From Acidovorax defluvii (lineage in GTDB: Bacteria > Pseudomonadota > Gammaproteobacteria > Burkholderiales > Burkholderiaceae_C): a stretch of DNA of 64,000 nucleotides. The stretch spans positions 1 through 64,000 of the forward strand of contig QLTU01000023.1 in the NCBI GenBank assembly GCA_003268905.1, in the 5' to 3' direction. Positions 29,518 through 36,830 of the stretch are shown here, one piece after another (the first letter of the stretch is position 1; each line of letters begins with the position of its first letter). The position numbers were made by a program, and so were the translations under genes. Under the pieces are notes generated by a model, which did no database searches, had not been told where the DNA came from, and worked only from the letters and a program-made list of their open reading frames with translations.

Positions 29518-30573
29518 TCACAGCACAAGGTTGAAGATATAGCCCACCAGCAAAATGCCCAAGGCCACGACGCCGGCAAAGGTGGCTATCAGGCGCGGCT
29601 TGAGGGCCTTGCGCAAAATGATCATTTCGGGCGCGGACAAGGCAATGACGCTCATCATGAACGCCAGCACCGTGCCCAGCGCTGCACCTTTGCCCAGCAG
29701 GGCCTGCACGATCGGAATGACGCCCGCCGCATTGGTGTACATGGGCACACCCAGCAGCACGGCCACCGGCACCGACCACCAGGCATCCCGGCCCATGATG
29801 GCCGCCATGAAGTCTTGTGGAACATAGCCGTGGATGCCCGCGCCCAGCGCAATGCCCGCGACAACGTAGGGCCAGACCTTGCCCACAATCTCGCGCACAT
29901 GGTGTCCACCGGCCTCCAAGCGCTGGGCCCAGCCCATGCCATCGCCGTCGTAAGTGGCCGCGCTCTGCCCGTTGGCAACGGCCAGCACCCAGTCTTCCAG
30001 ATAGCGCTCCATGCGCAGGCGGCCGATCACGATGCCGGCCACGATGGCCACGGTCAGCCCCAGCACGAGGTAAAGGGCGGCCACTTTCCAGCCAAACAGA
30101 CCCAGCAGCATCACCAATGCCACCTCATTGACCATGGGAGCCGAGATTAGAAAAGAGAAGGTCACCCCCAGCGGCACACCCGCCGAGAGAATGCCGATGA
30201 ACAAGGGCACGGCCGAGCATGAGCAAAACGGGGTCACGATGCCCAGCAATGCGGCCAGTACGTTGCCCACCCCTGCACGCTTGCCCGCCAGCAGGGCGCG
30301 CGTGCGCTCGGGCGCAAAGAAGGTCTGCACCACGCCCATCACGAAAACCACCCCGGTCAGTAGCAGCAGCACCTTGGGCGTGTCAAAAAAGAAGAAGTGC
30401 ACCGCCTCGCCCAGTGCGGTCTGGCGCGTCAGCCCCGCCTGCACCAACAGGGCATCCGCAAAATCGGTGAGGTGGGTGTAACTCCACCACCAGGCAGGCG
30501 CCAGCAGCGCCAGCGCGAGCACCCAGCGCGTCAAAGGTGGGATTTTTGGGGTTTTCAGTTCAGACGAAATCAT
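29518..30573 (-). CDS. Permease of the DUF318/ArsP_1 superfamily, second copy
   Basis: A 351-aa membrane protein with about eight helices. The family motif is IVTPFCSCSAVPLFIGILSAGVPLGVTFSFLISAPMVNEVALVML, with C117 and C119. A conserved second-half segment is LLGVPMYTNAAGVIPIVQALLGKGAALGTVLAFMMSVIALSAPEMIILRK. It is closer to classic two-domain permeases of this family than the longer copy at 20755. The ATG at 30573 has AGAGG upstream. Being under the ECF sigma gene and next to redox proteins suggests a thiol- or metal(loid)-linked export role; the substrate is not known. Confidence 0.88.
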   Translation of the reverse strand: MISSELKTPKIPPLTRWVLALALLAPAWWWSYTHLTDFADALLVQAGLTRQTALGEAVHFFFFDTPKVLLLLTGVVFVMGVVQTFFAPERTRALLAGKRAGVGNVLAALLGIVTPFCSCSAVPLFIGILSAGVPLGVTFSFLISAPMVNEVALVMLLGLFGWKVAALYLVLGLTVAIVAGIVIGRLRMERYLEDWVLAVANGQSAATYDGDGMGWAQRLEAGGHHVREIVGKVWPYVVAGIALGAGIHGYVPQDFMAAIMGRDAWWSVPVAVLLGVPMYTNAAGVIPIVQALLGKGAALGTVLAFMMSVIALSAPEMIILRKALKPRLIATFAGVVALGILLVGYIFNLVL

Positions 30574-30604
30574 TGGCAAAACCTCTGGAGGGATGCCATC
30601 GCCG

Positions 30605-30805
30605 TCAAGCCGCCGACGCACGTTCGGGCGCACGCTCGAGCGCGTTTATCTGCGTGTCGGCCACGGGCGGAGCCGAATCACTTGCCTGCGCCGCGTGGTC
30701 TTCCAAGTGCAGCAAGTCGCCCCATTGGTGCAATGCGGCCTCGCGGCGTTCCATTTCCTGGGGGCAAGCCCAGGCCTTGATGTCTTTGGCGTAACCCATG
30801 CACAT
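30605..30805 (-). CDS. Unknown 66-aa protein between the ECF sigma factor and the permease
   Basis: I do not recognise this protein. It reads MCMGYAKDIKAWACPQEMER at the start, then an amphipathic helical part (REAALHQWGDLLHLEDH) and a polar Ala/Pro-rich tail. Two cysteines (C2, C14) and several histidines sit in the first 40 residues, so it could bind metal or be redox-sensitive. The ATG at 30805 has AGGAG 6 bases upstream, a better fit than the ATGs at 30811 or 30799. It lies 61 bp after the sigma gene and 31 bp before the permease gene. A small regulator of the sigma factor is possible, but no known anti-sigma motif is seen. Confidence 0.55.
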   Translation of the reverse strand: MCMGYAKDIKAWACPQEMERREAALHQWGDLLHLEDHAAQASDSAPPVADTQINALERAPERASAA

Positions 30806-30866
30806 GTGCATCTCCTGTGTCGTTGAGTCAGAAGACGCAGCAACTGCCCAAAAGATGCAGCTGCGC

Positions 30867-31424
30867 TTATTTCGGACGTGGGGTGAAGCAGCACACCGCG
30901 CCGCGCTCGTTCAGCACCACCTGGCACGAGGTCAGCAAACGTTCCCTGAGGCGCTTTCGGGCGCGCTGCACACGGGATTTGGCCCCCGGCACGGTGATGC
31001 CCAACATGCGGGCATAGTCCTCCTGCCCCATGCCGTTGAGATGGCACTGGACGATGGCATCCCGGTCCGACGCGCTCAACTCCGCAAGCACGCGCGGCAG
31101 GCAGGTGGCCAGACTGTCCACCGCAGCCGGTGGGTCTGCCTCCACCGCTGGCAGGTCGTCAGGCAAGGCATCCAGAGGGTGGTGCCGGCGCAGGTGATCC
31201 GTCAGGGTGTTGCGGCTAACCTCAAACAGCCAGGCACGGGCGTTGGCCACGTCGCAGAACCGGCGGCCTTGGCGCAAGGCTTTGACGAAAACGTCTTGCA
31301 GCAGGTCCTGCGCTGCCACCGGGTCGTTCAGGTGCCGGGTCAGCCAGCGCTGCAACTCGGTTTCGTGCGCGTGCCACGCGGTCATCAGACAGGTCGGCGT
31401 CGAGGTATCACTCATGCATCGCAT
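30867..31424 (-). CDS. ECF-type RNA polymerase sigma factor (SigZ-like)
   Basis: The 185-aa product has sigma region 2 (LTRHLNDPVAAQDLLQDVFVKALRQGRRFCDVANARAWLFEVSRNTLTDHLRR) and region 4 (LPRVLAELSASDRDAIVQCHLNGMGQEDYARMLGITVPGAKSRVQRARKRLRERL). The C-terminus has an extension with Cys residues (SCQVVLNERGAVCCF), as in several metal- or redox-linked ECF sigmas. The start is 31424 or 31415. No canonical anti-sigma gene follows; instead a 66-aa unknown protein and transport/redox genes do, so this sigma probably directs its own operon. It is divergent from the nitrate transporter operon, and its start lies near the NtrC-like site at 31454. Confidence 0.9.
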   Translation of the reverse strand: MRCMSDTSTPTCLMTAWHAHETELQRWLTRHLNDPVAAQDLLQDVFVKALRQGRRFCDVANARAWLFEVSRNTLTDHLRRHHPLDALPDDLPAVEADPPAAVDSLATCLPRVLAELSASDRDAIVQCHLNGMGQEDYARMLGITVPGAKSRVQRARKRLRERLLTSCQVVLNERGAVCCFTPRPK

Positions 31425-31453
31425 TGTTATCCACTGCAACAGCGCCGACCACA

Positions 31454-31468
31454 GCGCCACGATGGTGC
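31454..31468. promoter_or_regulatory. Near-consensus NtrC site upstream of nrtA
   Basis: GCGCC-ACGAT-GGTGC differs from the NtrC consensus GCACC-N5-GGTGC at one base. It lies about 130 bp upstream of the sigma-54 element of the nrt operon, within the usual enhancer range. Confidence 0.55.
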
Positions 31469-31585
31469 AGCGCACAAGACCGGGGCACTGCCGTCTGTGG
31501 CGCCAGGTCGCTCAATCACGCCACAGCGCCCTGAATCATTGCGCCCAACGCTCTTGATTCAATAGCAAAAACCACTTTTCCAAGC

Positions 31586-31601
31586 TGGCACAAGCCTTGC
31601 A
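31586..31601 (+). promoter_or_regulatory. Sigma-54 (RpoN) promoter of the nitrate transporter operon
   Basis: TGGCAC-AAGCC-TTGCA is an exact match to the -24/-12 consensus TGGCAC-N5-TTGCA. The GG and GC pairs are 12 bases apart as required. Transcription should begin near 31612, at the foot of the first leader hairpin. Confidence 0.9.
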
Positions 31602-31611
31602 TTAGTAGGTT

Positions 31612-31743
31612 CAGACCCTCACAGGTCTGCAATGGCTGCATCGCCCAACGGCGGGCGAATGCGGCCAGAACCCGGACAAAGGCGTCCCCACCCGCGCACT
31701 GCTGCTACTTGCAGCCAGGCGCGGTGTGAGGACGCCTTTTTTT
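31612..31743 (+). promoter_or_regulatory. NasT/ANTAR-type attenuator leader of nrtABD
   Basis: The leader opens with the hairpin CAGACC/GGTCTG around the six-base loop CTCACA (31613-31630). TGCAATGGC, shared with the other two nitrate leaders, is at 31628-31636. A second hairpin (CGCCC/GGGCG extended by GCAT/ATGC) has the hexaloop AACGGC, with A at 1 and G at 4 as in ANTAR target loops. It ends with a long terminator stem GGCGTCC (31681-31687)/GGACGCC (31730-31736) and seven Ts. ANTAR protein binding should favour the upstream hairpins and prevent the terminator. Confidence 0.82.
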
Positions 31744-31768
31744 GTTTGTCACGCCCAAGGGAAGCCCC

Positions 31769-33013
31769 ATGACCGATCTGCTCAAAACCAGCCTCAACCG
31801 CCGCACCGTGCTGCAAGCCGCCACCGTGGGCGCCACGGGCGTGAGCCCCGCGCTGCGCGCCCTCGTCCACGCCCAGGGCTCGGACGCCCCCGAGAAGAAG
31901 GAAGTGAAGATCGGCTTCATTCCGCTGACCGACTGCGCCAGCGTGGTGATGGCGTCGGTGATGGGCTTCGACAAGAAGCATGGCGTGACCATCATCCCCA
32001 CCAAAGAGGCCAGCTGGGCCGGCGTGCGCGACAAGCTGGTGAATGGCGAGCTCGACTTTGCCCATGTGCTGTATGGCCTGGTCTATGGCGTGCACCTGGG
32101 CCTGGCCGGGCCCAAGAAAGACATGGCCGTGCTGATGACCCTCAACCACAACGGCCAGGCCATCACGCTGTCCAAAAAGCTGGCGGACAAGGGCGCCGTC
32201 AATGGCGCGGGCCTGGCCCGGCTGATGGCGGCCGAAAAGCGCGAATACACCTTTGCCCAGACCTTTCCCACGGGCACGCATGCCATGTGGCTCTATTACT
32301 GGCTGGCAGCCAACGGCATCGATCCGATGAAAGACGCCAAGGTCATCACCGTGCCGCCGCCGCAAATGGTGGCCAACATGCGCGTGGGCAACATGGATGG
32401 CTTTTGCGTAGGCGAGCCTTGGAACCACCGCGCCATCATGGACGGCATCGGTTTCACGGCCACCACCACACAGGACATCTGGAAAGACCATCCCGAAAAG
32501 GTGCTGGGCACCACCTCGGAGTTTGTGCAGAAATACCCCAACACCGCGCGCGCCGTGACGGCGGCCATTCTGGAGGCAAGCCGCTGGATCGATGAAAGCC
32601 TGGCCAACAAGACCCGCATGGCCGAAACCATTGCCGGCAAGGCCTATGTGAACACCGGCGTGGATGCCATCAACCAGCGCATCCTGGGCCGCTACCAGGA
32701 TGGCCTGGGCAAGACCTGGGACGACCCCAACCACATGAAGTTCTACAACGACGGCGCGGTGAACTTCCCCTACCTGTCTGACGGTATGTGGTTTCTTACG
32801 CAGCACAAGCGCTGGGGTTTGCTGAAGGCGCACCCCGACTACCTTGGCGTGGCCAAGGCGATCAATCGCATGGACGTGTACCGCCAGGCGGCCACCGCCA
32901 CCAAAACACCGCTGCCCAAGAGCGACATGCGCAGCCACAAGCTGGTGGATGGCGTGGTGTGGGACGGCAAAGACCCCGCCAGATACGCCGACGGTTTCAA
33001 GCTCAAGGCCTGA
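31769..33013 (+). CDS. nrtA: Nitrate ABC transporter substrate-binding protein (NrtA/CmpA family)
   Basis: The product is 414 aa from the ATG at 31769 (AGGGA upstream). The N-terminus has a twin-arginine signal (LNRRTVLQAATVGATG, R11-R12), so it is exported folded. The mature part fits the NrtA/SsuA-like fold: EVKIGFIPLTDCASVVMASVMGFDKKHGV, WAGVRDKLVNGELDFAHVLYGLVYG and DGFCVGEPWNHRAI, the last being the anion-binding region of NrtA. It captures nitrate (possibly nitrite) in the periplasm for NrtB and the ATPase. Because it is exported it is not the cytoplasmic sensor NasS, which has a related fold. First gene of the operon behind the sigma-54 promoter and attenuator. Confidence 0.92.
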   Translation: MTDLLKTSLNRRTVLQAATVGATGVSPALRALVHAQGSDAPEKKEVKIGFIPLTDCASVVMASVMGFDKKHGVTIIPTKEASWAGVRDKLVNGELDFAHVLYGLVYGVHLGLAGPKKDMAVLMTLNHNGQAITLSKKLADKGAVNGAGLARLMAAEKREYTFAQTFPTGTHAMWLYYWLAANGIDPMKDAKVITVPPPQMVANMRVGNMDGFCVGEPWNHRAIMDGIGFTATTTQDIWKDHPEKVLGTTSEFVQKYPNTARAVTAAILEASRWIDESLANKTRMAETIAGKAYVNTGVDAINQRILGRYQDGLGKTWDDPNHMKFYNDGAVNFPYLSDGMWFLTQHKRWGLLKAHPDYLGVAKAINRMDVYRQAATATKTPLPKSDMRSHKLVDGVVWDGKDPARYADGFKLKA

Positions 33014-33073
33014 CAGCCCGCAGTCACCCGCCTGCACCGCCCGCCCCACCCGTCCTGTCTACCGGAGAACACC

Positions 33074-34018
33074 ATGGTCAGTGCCGTATTTCATGCCCCG
33101 CTGGATACCGCCCCTGCAGCAACGCAAGACGCTATTAATAATATAGCTACCAGCGCTTTACCCACGGGCGCTACAACCCAAAAACACTCAAAAAACACAC
33201 CCACCAAGGCCCCGGCAGACCGGGACTGGGCTGCCAGTTTCCGCAGCTTCTGGCTGGCGGTGCTGCCGCCGCTGTGCGGCCTGGGCCTGCTGCTGGGGGT
33301 GTGGGCGCTGGTTTCTGCCGGCACCGGCAACAGCATTCCCGGCCCCCGCGAAACCTGGGCACAGGCGCTGGACGTGTTCAGCAACCCGTTTTATCGCAAC
33401 GGCCCCAACGACCAGGGCGTGGGCTGGAACGTGCTGATGTCGCTCGAACGCGTCGCCGTGGGCTTTGGCCTGGCGGCGGCGGTGGGCATTCCGGCGGGCT
33501 TTGCGATTGGGCGCTTCGAGTTTTTGAGCCGCATGTTCAACCCGCTCATCAGCCTGCTGCGCCCGGTGTCGCCGCTGGCCTGGCTGCCCATTGGCCTCTT
33601 GGTATTCAAGGGCGCCAACCCGGCCGCCATCTGGACCATCTTCATCTGCTCGATCTGGCCCATGATCATCAACACCGCCGTGGGCGTGCAACGGGTGCCG
33701 CAGGACTACATGAACGTGGCCCGCGTGCTCAACCTGTCGGAATGGAAGATCTTCACCAAGATCCTGTTCCCCGCCGTGCTGCCCTACCTGCTGACCGGCG
33801 TGCGCCTGGCGGTGGGCACGGCCTGGCTGGTGATCGTGGCAGCCGAGATGCTGACCGGCGGCGTGGGCATTGGTTTTTGGGTGTGGGACGAGTGGAACAG
33901 TCTCAACGTCAAGAACATCATCATCGCCATCTTCGTGATCGGCATCGTCGGGCTGGTGCTGGAATATGCCCTCATCAAGCTCGCCAGCGCCTTCACGTTC
34001 GAAGAAGTGAAGGCTTGA
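33074..34018 (+). CDS. nrtB: Nitrate ABC transporter permease
   Basis: The 314-aa protein has a 50-residue polar N-terminal extension, then six membrane helices from LAVLPPLCGLGLLLGVWALV. The EAA-like loop (VPQDYMNVARVLNLSEWKIFTKILFPAVLPYLLTGVRLAVGTAWLVIVAAEML) is typical of NrtB/TauC/SsuC permeases. The C-terminus (GIVGLVLEYALIKLASAFTFEEVKA) also matches NrtB. Residues 20-36 of the N-terminal extension come from a type A repeat (A4), so this extension is probably dispensable and recently gained. Confidence 0.92.
   Translation: MVSAVFHAPLDTAPAATQDAINNIATSALPTGATTQKHSKNTPTKAPADRDWAASFRSFWLAVLPPLCGLGLLLGVWALVSAGTGNSIPGPRETWAQALDVFSNPFYRNGPNDQGVGWNVLMSLERVAVGFGLAAAVGIPAGFAIGRFEFLSRMFNPLISLLRPVSPLAWLPIGLLVFKGANPAAIWTIFICSIWPMIINTAVGVQRVPQDYMNVARVLNLSEWKIFTKILFPAVLPYLLTGVRLAVGTAWLVIVAAEMLTGGVGIGFWVWDEWNSLNVKNIIIAIFVIGIVGLVLEYALIKLASAFTFEEVKA
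33131..33190 (-). repeat. Type A repeat, copy A4, inside the nrtB N-terminus
   Basis: Read on the minus strand it has TTGTAGCGC, AAAGCGCTggTAGCTATattATTAATAGC, in family order. On the plus strand it is translated as NrtB residues 20-36 and lies in frame without a stop. AT content is clearly above that of the flanking coding sequence. Confidence 0.75.
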
Positions 34019-34031
34019 CCCACCCCTGAGC

Positions 34032-34063
34032 CGCGCCTGCGGCGCGTCACCCCCTCAAGGGGG
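34032..34063. repeat. GC-rich hairpin block between nrtB and the ATPase gene
   Basis: CGCGCC/GGCGCG (34032-34046, loop TGC) is followed by CCCCCT/AGGGGG (34050-34063, loop CA). A third small stem CCGGC/GCCGG lies near 34078. It resembles in layout the block at 35094-35148 (G/C-run arms and a GGCGC stem). It may limit transcription of the last nrt gene or protect mRNA ends. Confidence 0.55.
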
Positions 34064-34125
34064 CACCACCAGTGGCCCGGCAAAGCCGGTTCCACGGTGG
34101 TCCACCGAAAAACCAGGAGTTCTTC

Positions 34126-34938
34126 ATGCATACATCGCTCACCAGCAAGTTCATCGAGATACAGGGTGTCGAGCAGACCTTTCGCACCCGCAAGGGGCTT
34201 TTCCCCGCGCTGCAGGGCATTGACCTGACGATCGCCCAGGGCGAGTTTGTGGCGCTAATTGGCCACTCGGGCTGCGGCAAATCCACGCTGCTCAACCTGA
34301 TTGCCGGCCTGAACACCCCCACTGCCGGTGCCCTGCTGTGCGCCAACAAGGAGATCAAGGGCCCCGGCCCCGAGCGCGCGGTGGTGTTTCAAAACCACTC
34401 GCTGCTGCCCTGGCTGACCTGCTTTGACAACGTGCACCTGGCAGTCGAGCGGGTGTTCGGCAAAACCGAAAACAAGGCACAGCTCATGGCCCGCACCGAT
34501 GCGGCACTGGCGCTGGTGGGCCTTGCGCATGCTGCGCAAAAGCGCCCCGGCGAAATCTCGGGCGGCATGAAGCAGCGCGTGGGCATTGCCCGTGCGCTCA
34601 GCATGGAACCCCAGGTGCTGCTGATGGACGAGCCCTTCGGTGCGCTTGACGCGCTCACCCGTGCCAAGCTGCAGGACGAGTTGCTGGAGATCGTGGCACG
34701 CACGCACAGCACGGTGGTGATGGTGACGCACGACGTGGACGAGGCCGTGCTGCTGTCCGACAAGATCGTGATGATGACCAACGGCCCCGCCGCCACCATT
34801 GGCGAGGTGCTGGCCGTTGACCTGCCGCGCCCGCGCAACCGCGTGGCACTGGCCGAAGACCCGCGCTATGTGCACTGCCGCAAGGCGGTGATCGACTTCT
34901 TGTACACGCGCCAGGCGCATGTGGAAAAGGCGGCCTGA
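34126..34938 (+). CDS. nrtD: Nitrate ABC transporter ATP-binding protein
   Basis: The product is 270 aa from the ATG at 34126 (AGGAG upstream). Walker A is GHSGCGKSTLLNLIAG, the Q-loop VFQNHSLLPWLTCFDNV, the signature EISGGMKQRVGIARA, Walker B VLLMDEPFGALD, and the H-loop VTHDVDEA. It is a single ABC domain without the NrtA-like tail of NrtC, so it most likely acts as a homodimer (NrtD/NasD type). Last gene of the nrt operon; a strong terminator follows. Confidence 0.92.
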   Translation: MHTSLTSKFIEIQGVEQTFRTRKGLFPALQGIDLTIAQGEFVALIGHSGCGKSTLLNLIAGLNTPTAGALLCANKEIKGPGPERAVVFQNHSLLPWLTCFDNVHLAVERVFGKTENKAQLMARTDAALALVGLAHAAQKRPGEISGGMKQRVGIARALSMEPQVLLMDEPFGALDALTRAKLQDELLEIVARTHSTVVMVTHDVDEAVLLSDKIVMMTNGPAATIGEVLAVDLPRPRNRVALAEDPRYVHCRKAVIDFLYTRQAHVEKAA

Positions 34939-34954
34939 TCCGGCACCACCAAAG

Positions 34955-34987
34955 GGCCCTGGCCACACGCAGCCAGGGCTTTTTTTG
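34955..34987 (+). terminator. Rho-independent terminator of the nrt operon
   Basis: GCCCTGGC pairs with GCCAGGGC around CACACGCA, with a run of seven Ts directly after. It lies about 20 bp past the stop of the ATPase gene. Confidence 0.92.
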
Positions 34988-35093
34988 ACGTTGGCGTCAT
35001 CCATTGCGCTTCACTCCGGCCACGCACCCATGTAACCGGCGCGGGCCAAACCAGGGCAGCCGTGCAAGGGCCGCCCCGCCGCACTGGCTGCGT

Positions 35094-35148
35094 CCCCCTT
35101 CCCGCATTGCGCAGCAATTCGAGAGAAGGGGGAAGGCGCGCAAGCGCC
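35094..35148. repeat. GC-rich inverted repeat block before the CBS gene
   Basis: CCCCCTTC (35094-35101) pairs with GAAGGGGG (35125-35132), and GGCGC (35135-35139) with GCGCC (35144-35148). The following CAGGGGGTTGTCACCCC forms another small stem ahead of the CBS gene stop. Similar to the block at 34032-34063. It probably ends transcription of the CBS gene (minus strand). Confidence 0.5.
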
Positions 35149-35169
35149 TCAGGGGGTTGTCACCCCATT

Positions 35170-35610
35170 TCAGCGCACGCCGCCCGTGATGTAGTGCTCG
35201 AGCTGCTCGATGATGAACTGCTGCTCGGAAATGATGTCCTTGACCAGGTCACCGATGGAGATCAGCCCCACCAGCCTGGCGCCGTCGACCACCGGCAGGT
35301 GGCGCAGGCGGTTTTCGGTCATGAGCGCCATGCACTCCTGGCTGGTCTGGGTGGGGCGCACATACATCACGTCGGCGGTCATGACATCCCGCACCAGCGT
35401 GGCTGCGGACGTGCGCCCCAGCAGGGCGATCTTGCGGGCGTAGTCGCGCTCGGTGACGATGCCCACAATGGTTTCGCCCTCCATGACCAGCAGGGCCCCG
35501 ATGCGTTTTTCGGCCATGCGCTGGAGCGCATCCAGCACTGAGTCTCCGGGTGCGATGGCATGGACGGTGTTGTCGCTCTTGGATTTGAGAATGTCAGCAA
35601 CGGCAGTCAT
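35170..35610 (-). CDS. CBS-domain pair protein
   Basis: A 146-aa protein made of two CBS motifs: residues ~10-60 (VLDALQRMAEKRIGALLVMEGETIVGIVTERDYARKI) and ~75-130 (QECMALMTENRLRHLPVVDGARLVGLISIGDLVKDII). Such stand-alone pairs bind adenine nucleotides or NADH and sense energy state. The ATG at 35610 has GAGGT upstream. It shows no operon link; the neighbouring YidB-like gene has its own gap. Confidence 0.92.
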   Translation of the reverse strand: MTAVADILKSKSDNTVHAIAPGDSVLDALQRMAEKRIGALLVMEGETIVGIVTERDYARKIALLGRTSAATLVRDVMTADVMYVRPTQTSQECMALMTENRLRHLPVVDGARLVGLISIGDLVKDIISEQQFIIEQLEHYITGGVR

Positions 35611-35758
35611 AAGGGACCTCGATAAAAAATGGTGGGCGAACGCCAAAGAGTTTCAACGCATCCTGCCTTGCGCGCAACACCGCCATGGCAAGGGGCCTGT
35701 TGTGTGGCAACTGGCACCACCGCAGTGCCCCATTGCGCCGCAAAACCTTTTTTTGGTC

Positions 35759-35816
35759 AAATAATGCTCTAGCGCTTATCCATAAAGCGCTGATAGCTAT
35801 TAAAAATAGAGCGAAT
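35759..35816 (+). repeat. Type A repeat, copy A5 (clean example)
   Basis: ATGCTCT, stem AGCGCTT (35771-35777)/AAGCGCT (35785-35791), then GATAGCTATTAAAAATAG. This is close to the family consensus and lies wholly in the gap upstream of the CBS gene and downstream of the YidB-like gene. Confidence 0.85.
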
Positions 35817-35827
35817 CACGCGCCACC

Positions 35828-36448
35828 TCAGCGCCGACCACCCAGCAGGCCGCCGCCGATCTTGAGCAGGTCGCCCAGCCCTACCTGACCGTCGCCATCC
35901 TGATCGAGCAGGCTGCCCAGCAAACCACCACCCAGGCCCCCTTGCTGCTGCACGCGCGCCTGCTCCTGGCCCAGCACCTGGCCCAGGCCGCCGGCGTCCA
36001 TGCCGCCCGAGCTCATGCGCTGCGCCAAAAACGACATCACGATGGGCGCCAGCATCTGCAGCAACTGCCCGGCATTGGAGCCCAGCCCCGTGGCCTGGCC
36101 CAAGCCGGTCTCGGCACGTTGCTGGTTGCCCCCAAAAATGTGGCCCAGGATGGCCGCGCCATCGGGCTGGCCGCCCCCCGCGCTGCCGCCGCCGCCCAGC
36201 AGCGAACCGAGCAGACCGCCCAGATCAGGGCTGCCGCTGTGGTCGCGCTGCAATGCGCCAAAAAGGTCCATGGCGCCCTGGGGCTGGGCTGCATTGCGCC
36301 CCAGCGTGCCCAGCAGCAACGGCAGGGCCGCGCCCACGGCGTCCTGGGTCTGCGCGGGGCTGGTGCCCAGTTGCTGTGCCATTTGCTGCAGCGGGGCACC
36401 CTGAAGCTGGGCCATCAGTTCGTCGACAAGGGAGGCAGGGGAGTTCAT
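35828..36448 (-). CDS. YidB-like DUF937 protein with a C-terminal EF-hand-like loop
   Basis: A 206-aa Gly- and Gln-rich protein: DUF937 core (SLVDELMAQLQGAPLQQMAQQLGTSPAQTQDAVGAALPLLLGTLGRNA), glycine-rich linkers (LLGSLLGGGGSAGGG), and LLQMLAPIVMSFLAQRM. Near the end DQDGDGQVGLGD matches a calcium-binding EF-hand/dockerin loop with Asp at positions 1, 3, 5 and 12. The function of YidB proteins is not established. The ATG at 36448 is preferred to 36457 on ribosome-site spacing. Confidence 0.85.
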   Translation of the reverse strand: MNSPASLVDELMAQLQGAPLQQMAQQLGTSPAQTQDAVGAALPLLLGTLGRNAAQPQGAMDLFGALQRDHSGSPDLGGLLGSLLGGGGSAGGGQPDGAAILGHIFGGNQQRAETGLGQATGLGSNAGQLLQMLAPIVMSFLAQRMSSGGMDAGGLGQVLGQEQARVQQQGGLGGGLLGSLLDQDGDGQVGLGDLLKIGGGLLGGRR

Positions 36449-36830
36449 TGCGTGCATCCTTTCAAATCAATGCGTGGGCCACCGGGCCCAGCTGACATGT
36501 TAGGCCCAACGGGTGACTTTGAAATGAACGGAGCCCTGGTAAGCCGGGCACCTTGGCCGGGTTTCAAGGCCCCGGACCAGCAGCTGCGGCAAGTTGTGCG
36601 ACGGCGGGCGGTCGTTGCACACCCGTAACCCGCGCAACCCGCGCCGCCCGTACAACCGGGCGCCGCTGCGGCGGCCATCCGGGGCCACCGCCACGGCCCA
36701 CATGGGGGCGACCGCACTGGCCGGCACATCCACCCCTGCCACATCGCGCGATACCCTGTGGCACCCGGGGCTTCCATGCCCCCTCGCCTTTTGCGTCAGA
36801 ATGTTTCGCAACCCAAGACTGCGCGCGCCC
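36449..36830. other. Gap upstream of the RND efflux operon
   Basis: No gene or clear repressor site is visible in this 382-bp stretch. It is GC-rich, without a good -10/-35 pair for the pump operon. The frames open across it are not supported by codon use or similarity. There is no acrR/tetR-like gene here, so the pump lacks a local repressor. Confidence 0.55.

Noticed and set aside
31769-33013. NasS nitrate sensor
   Set aside because: The protein has a clear twin-arginine export signal and is followed by permease and ATPase genes, so it is the transport binding protein.
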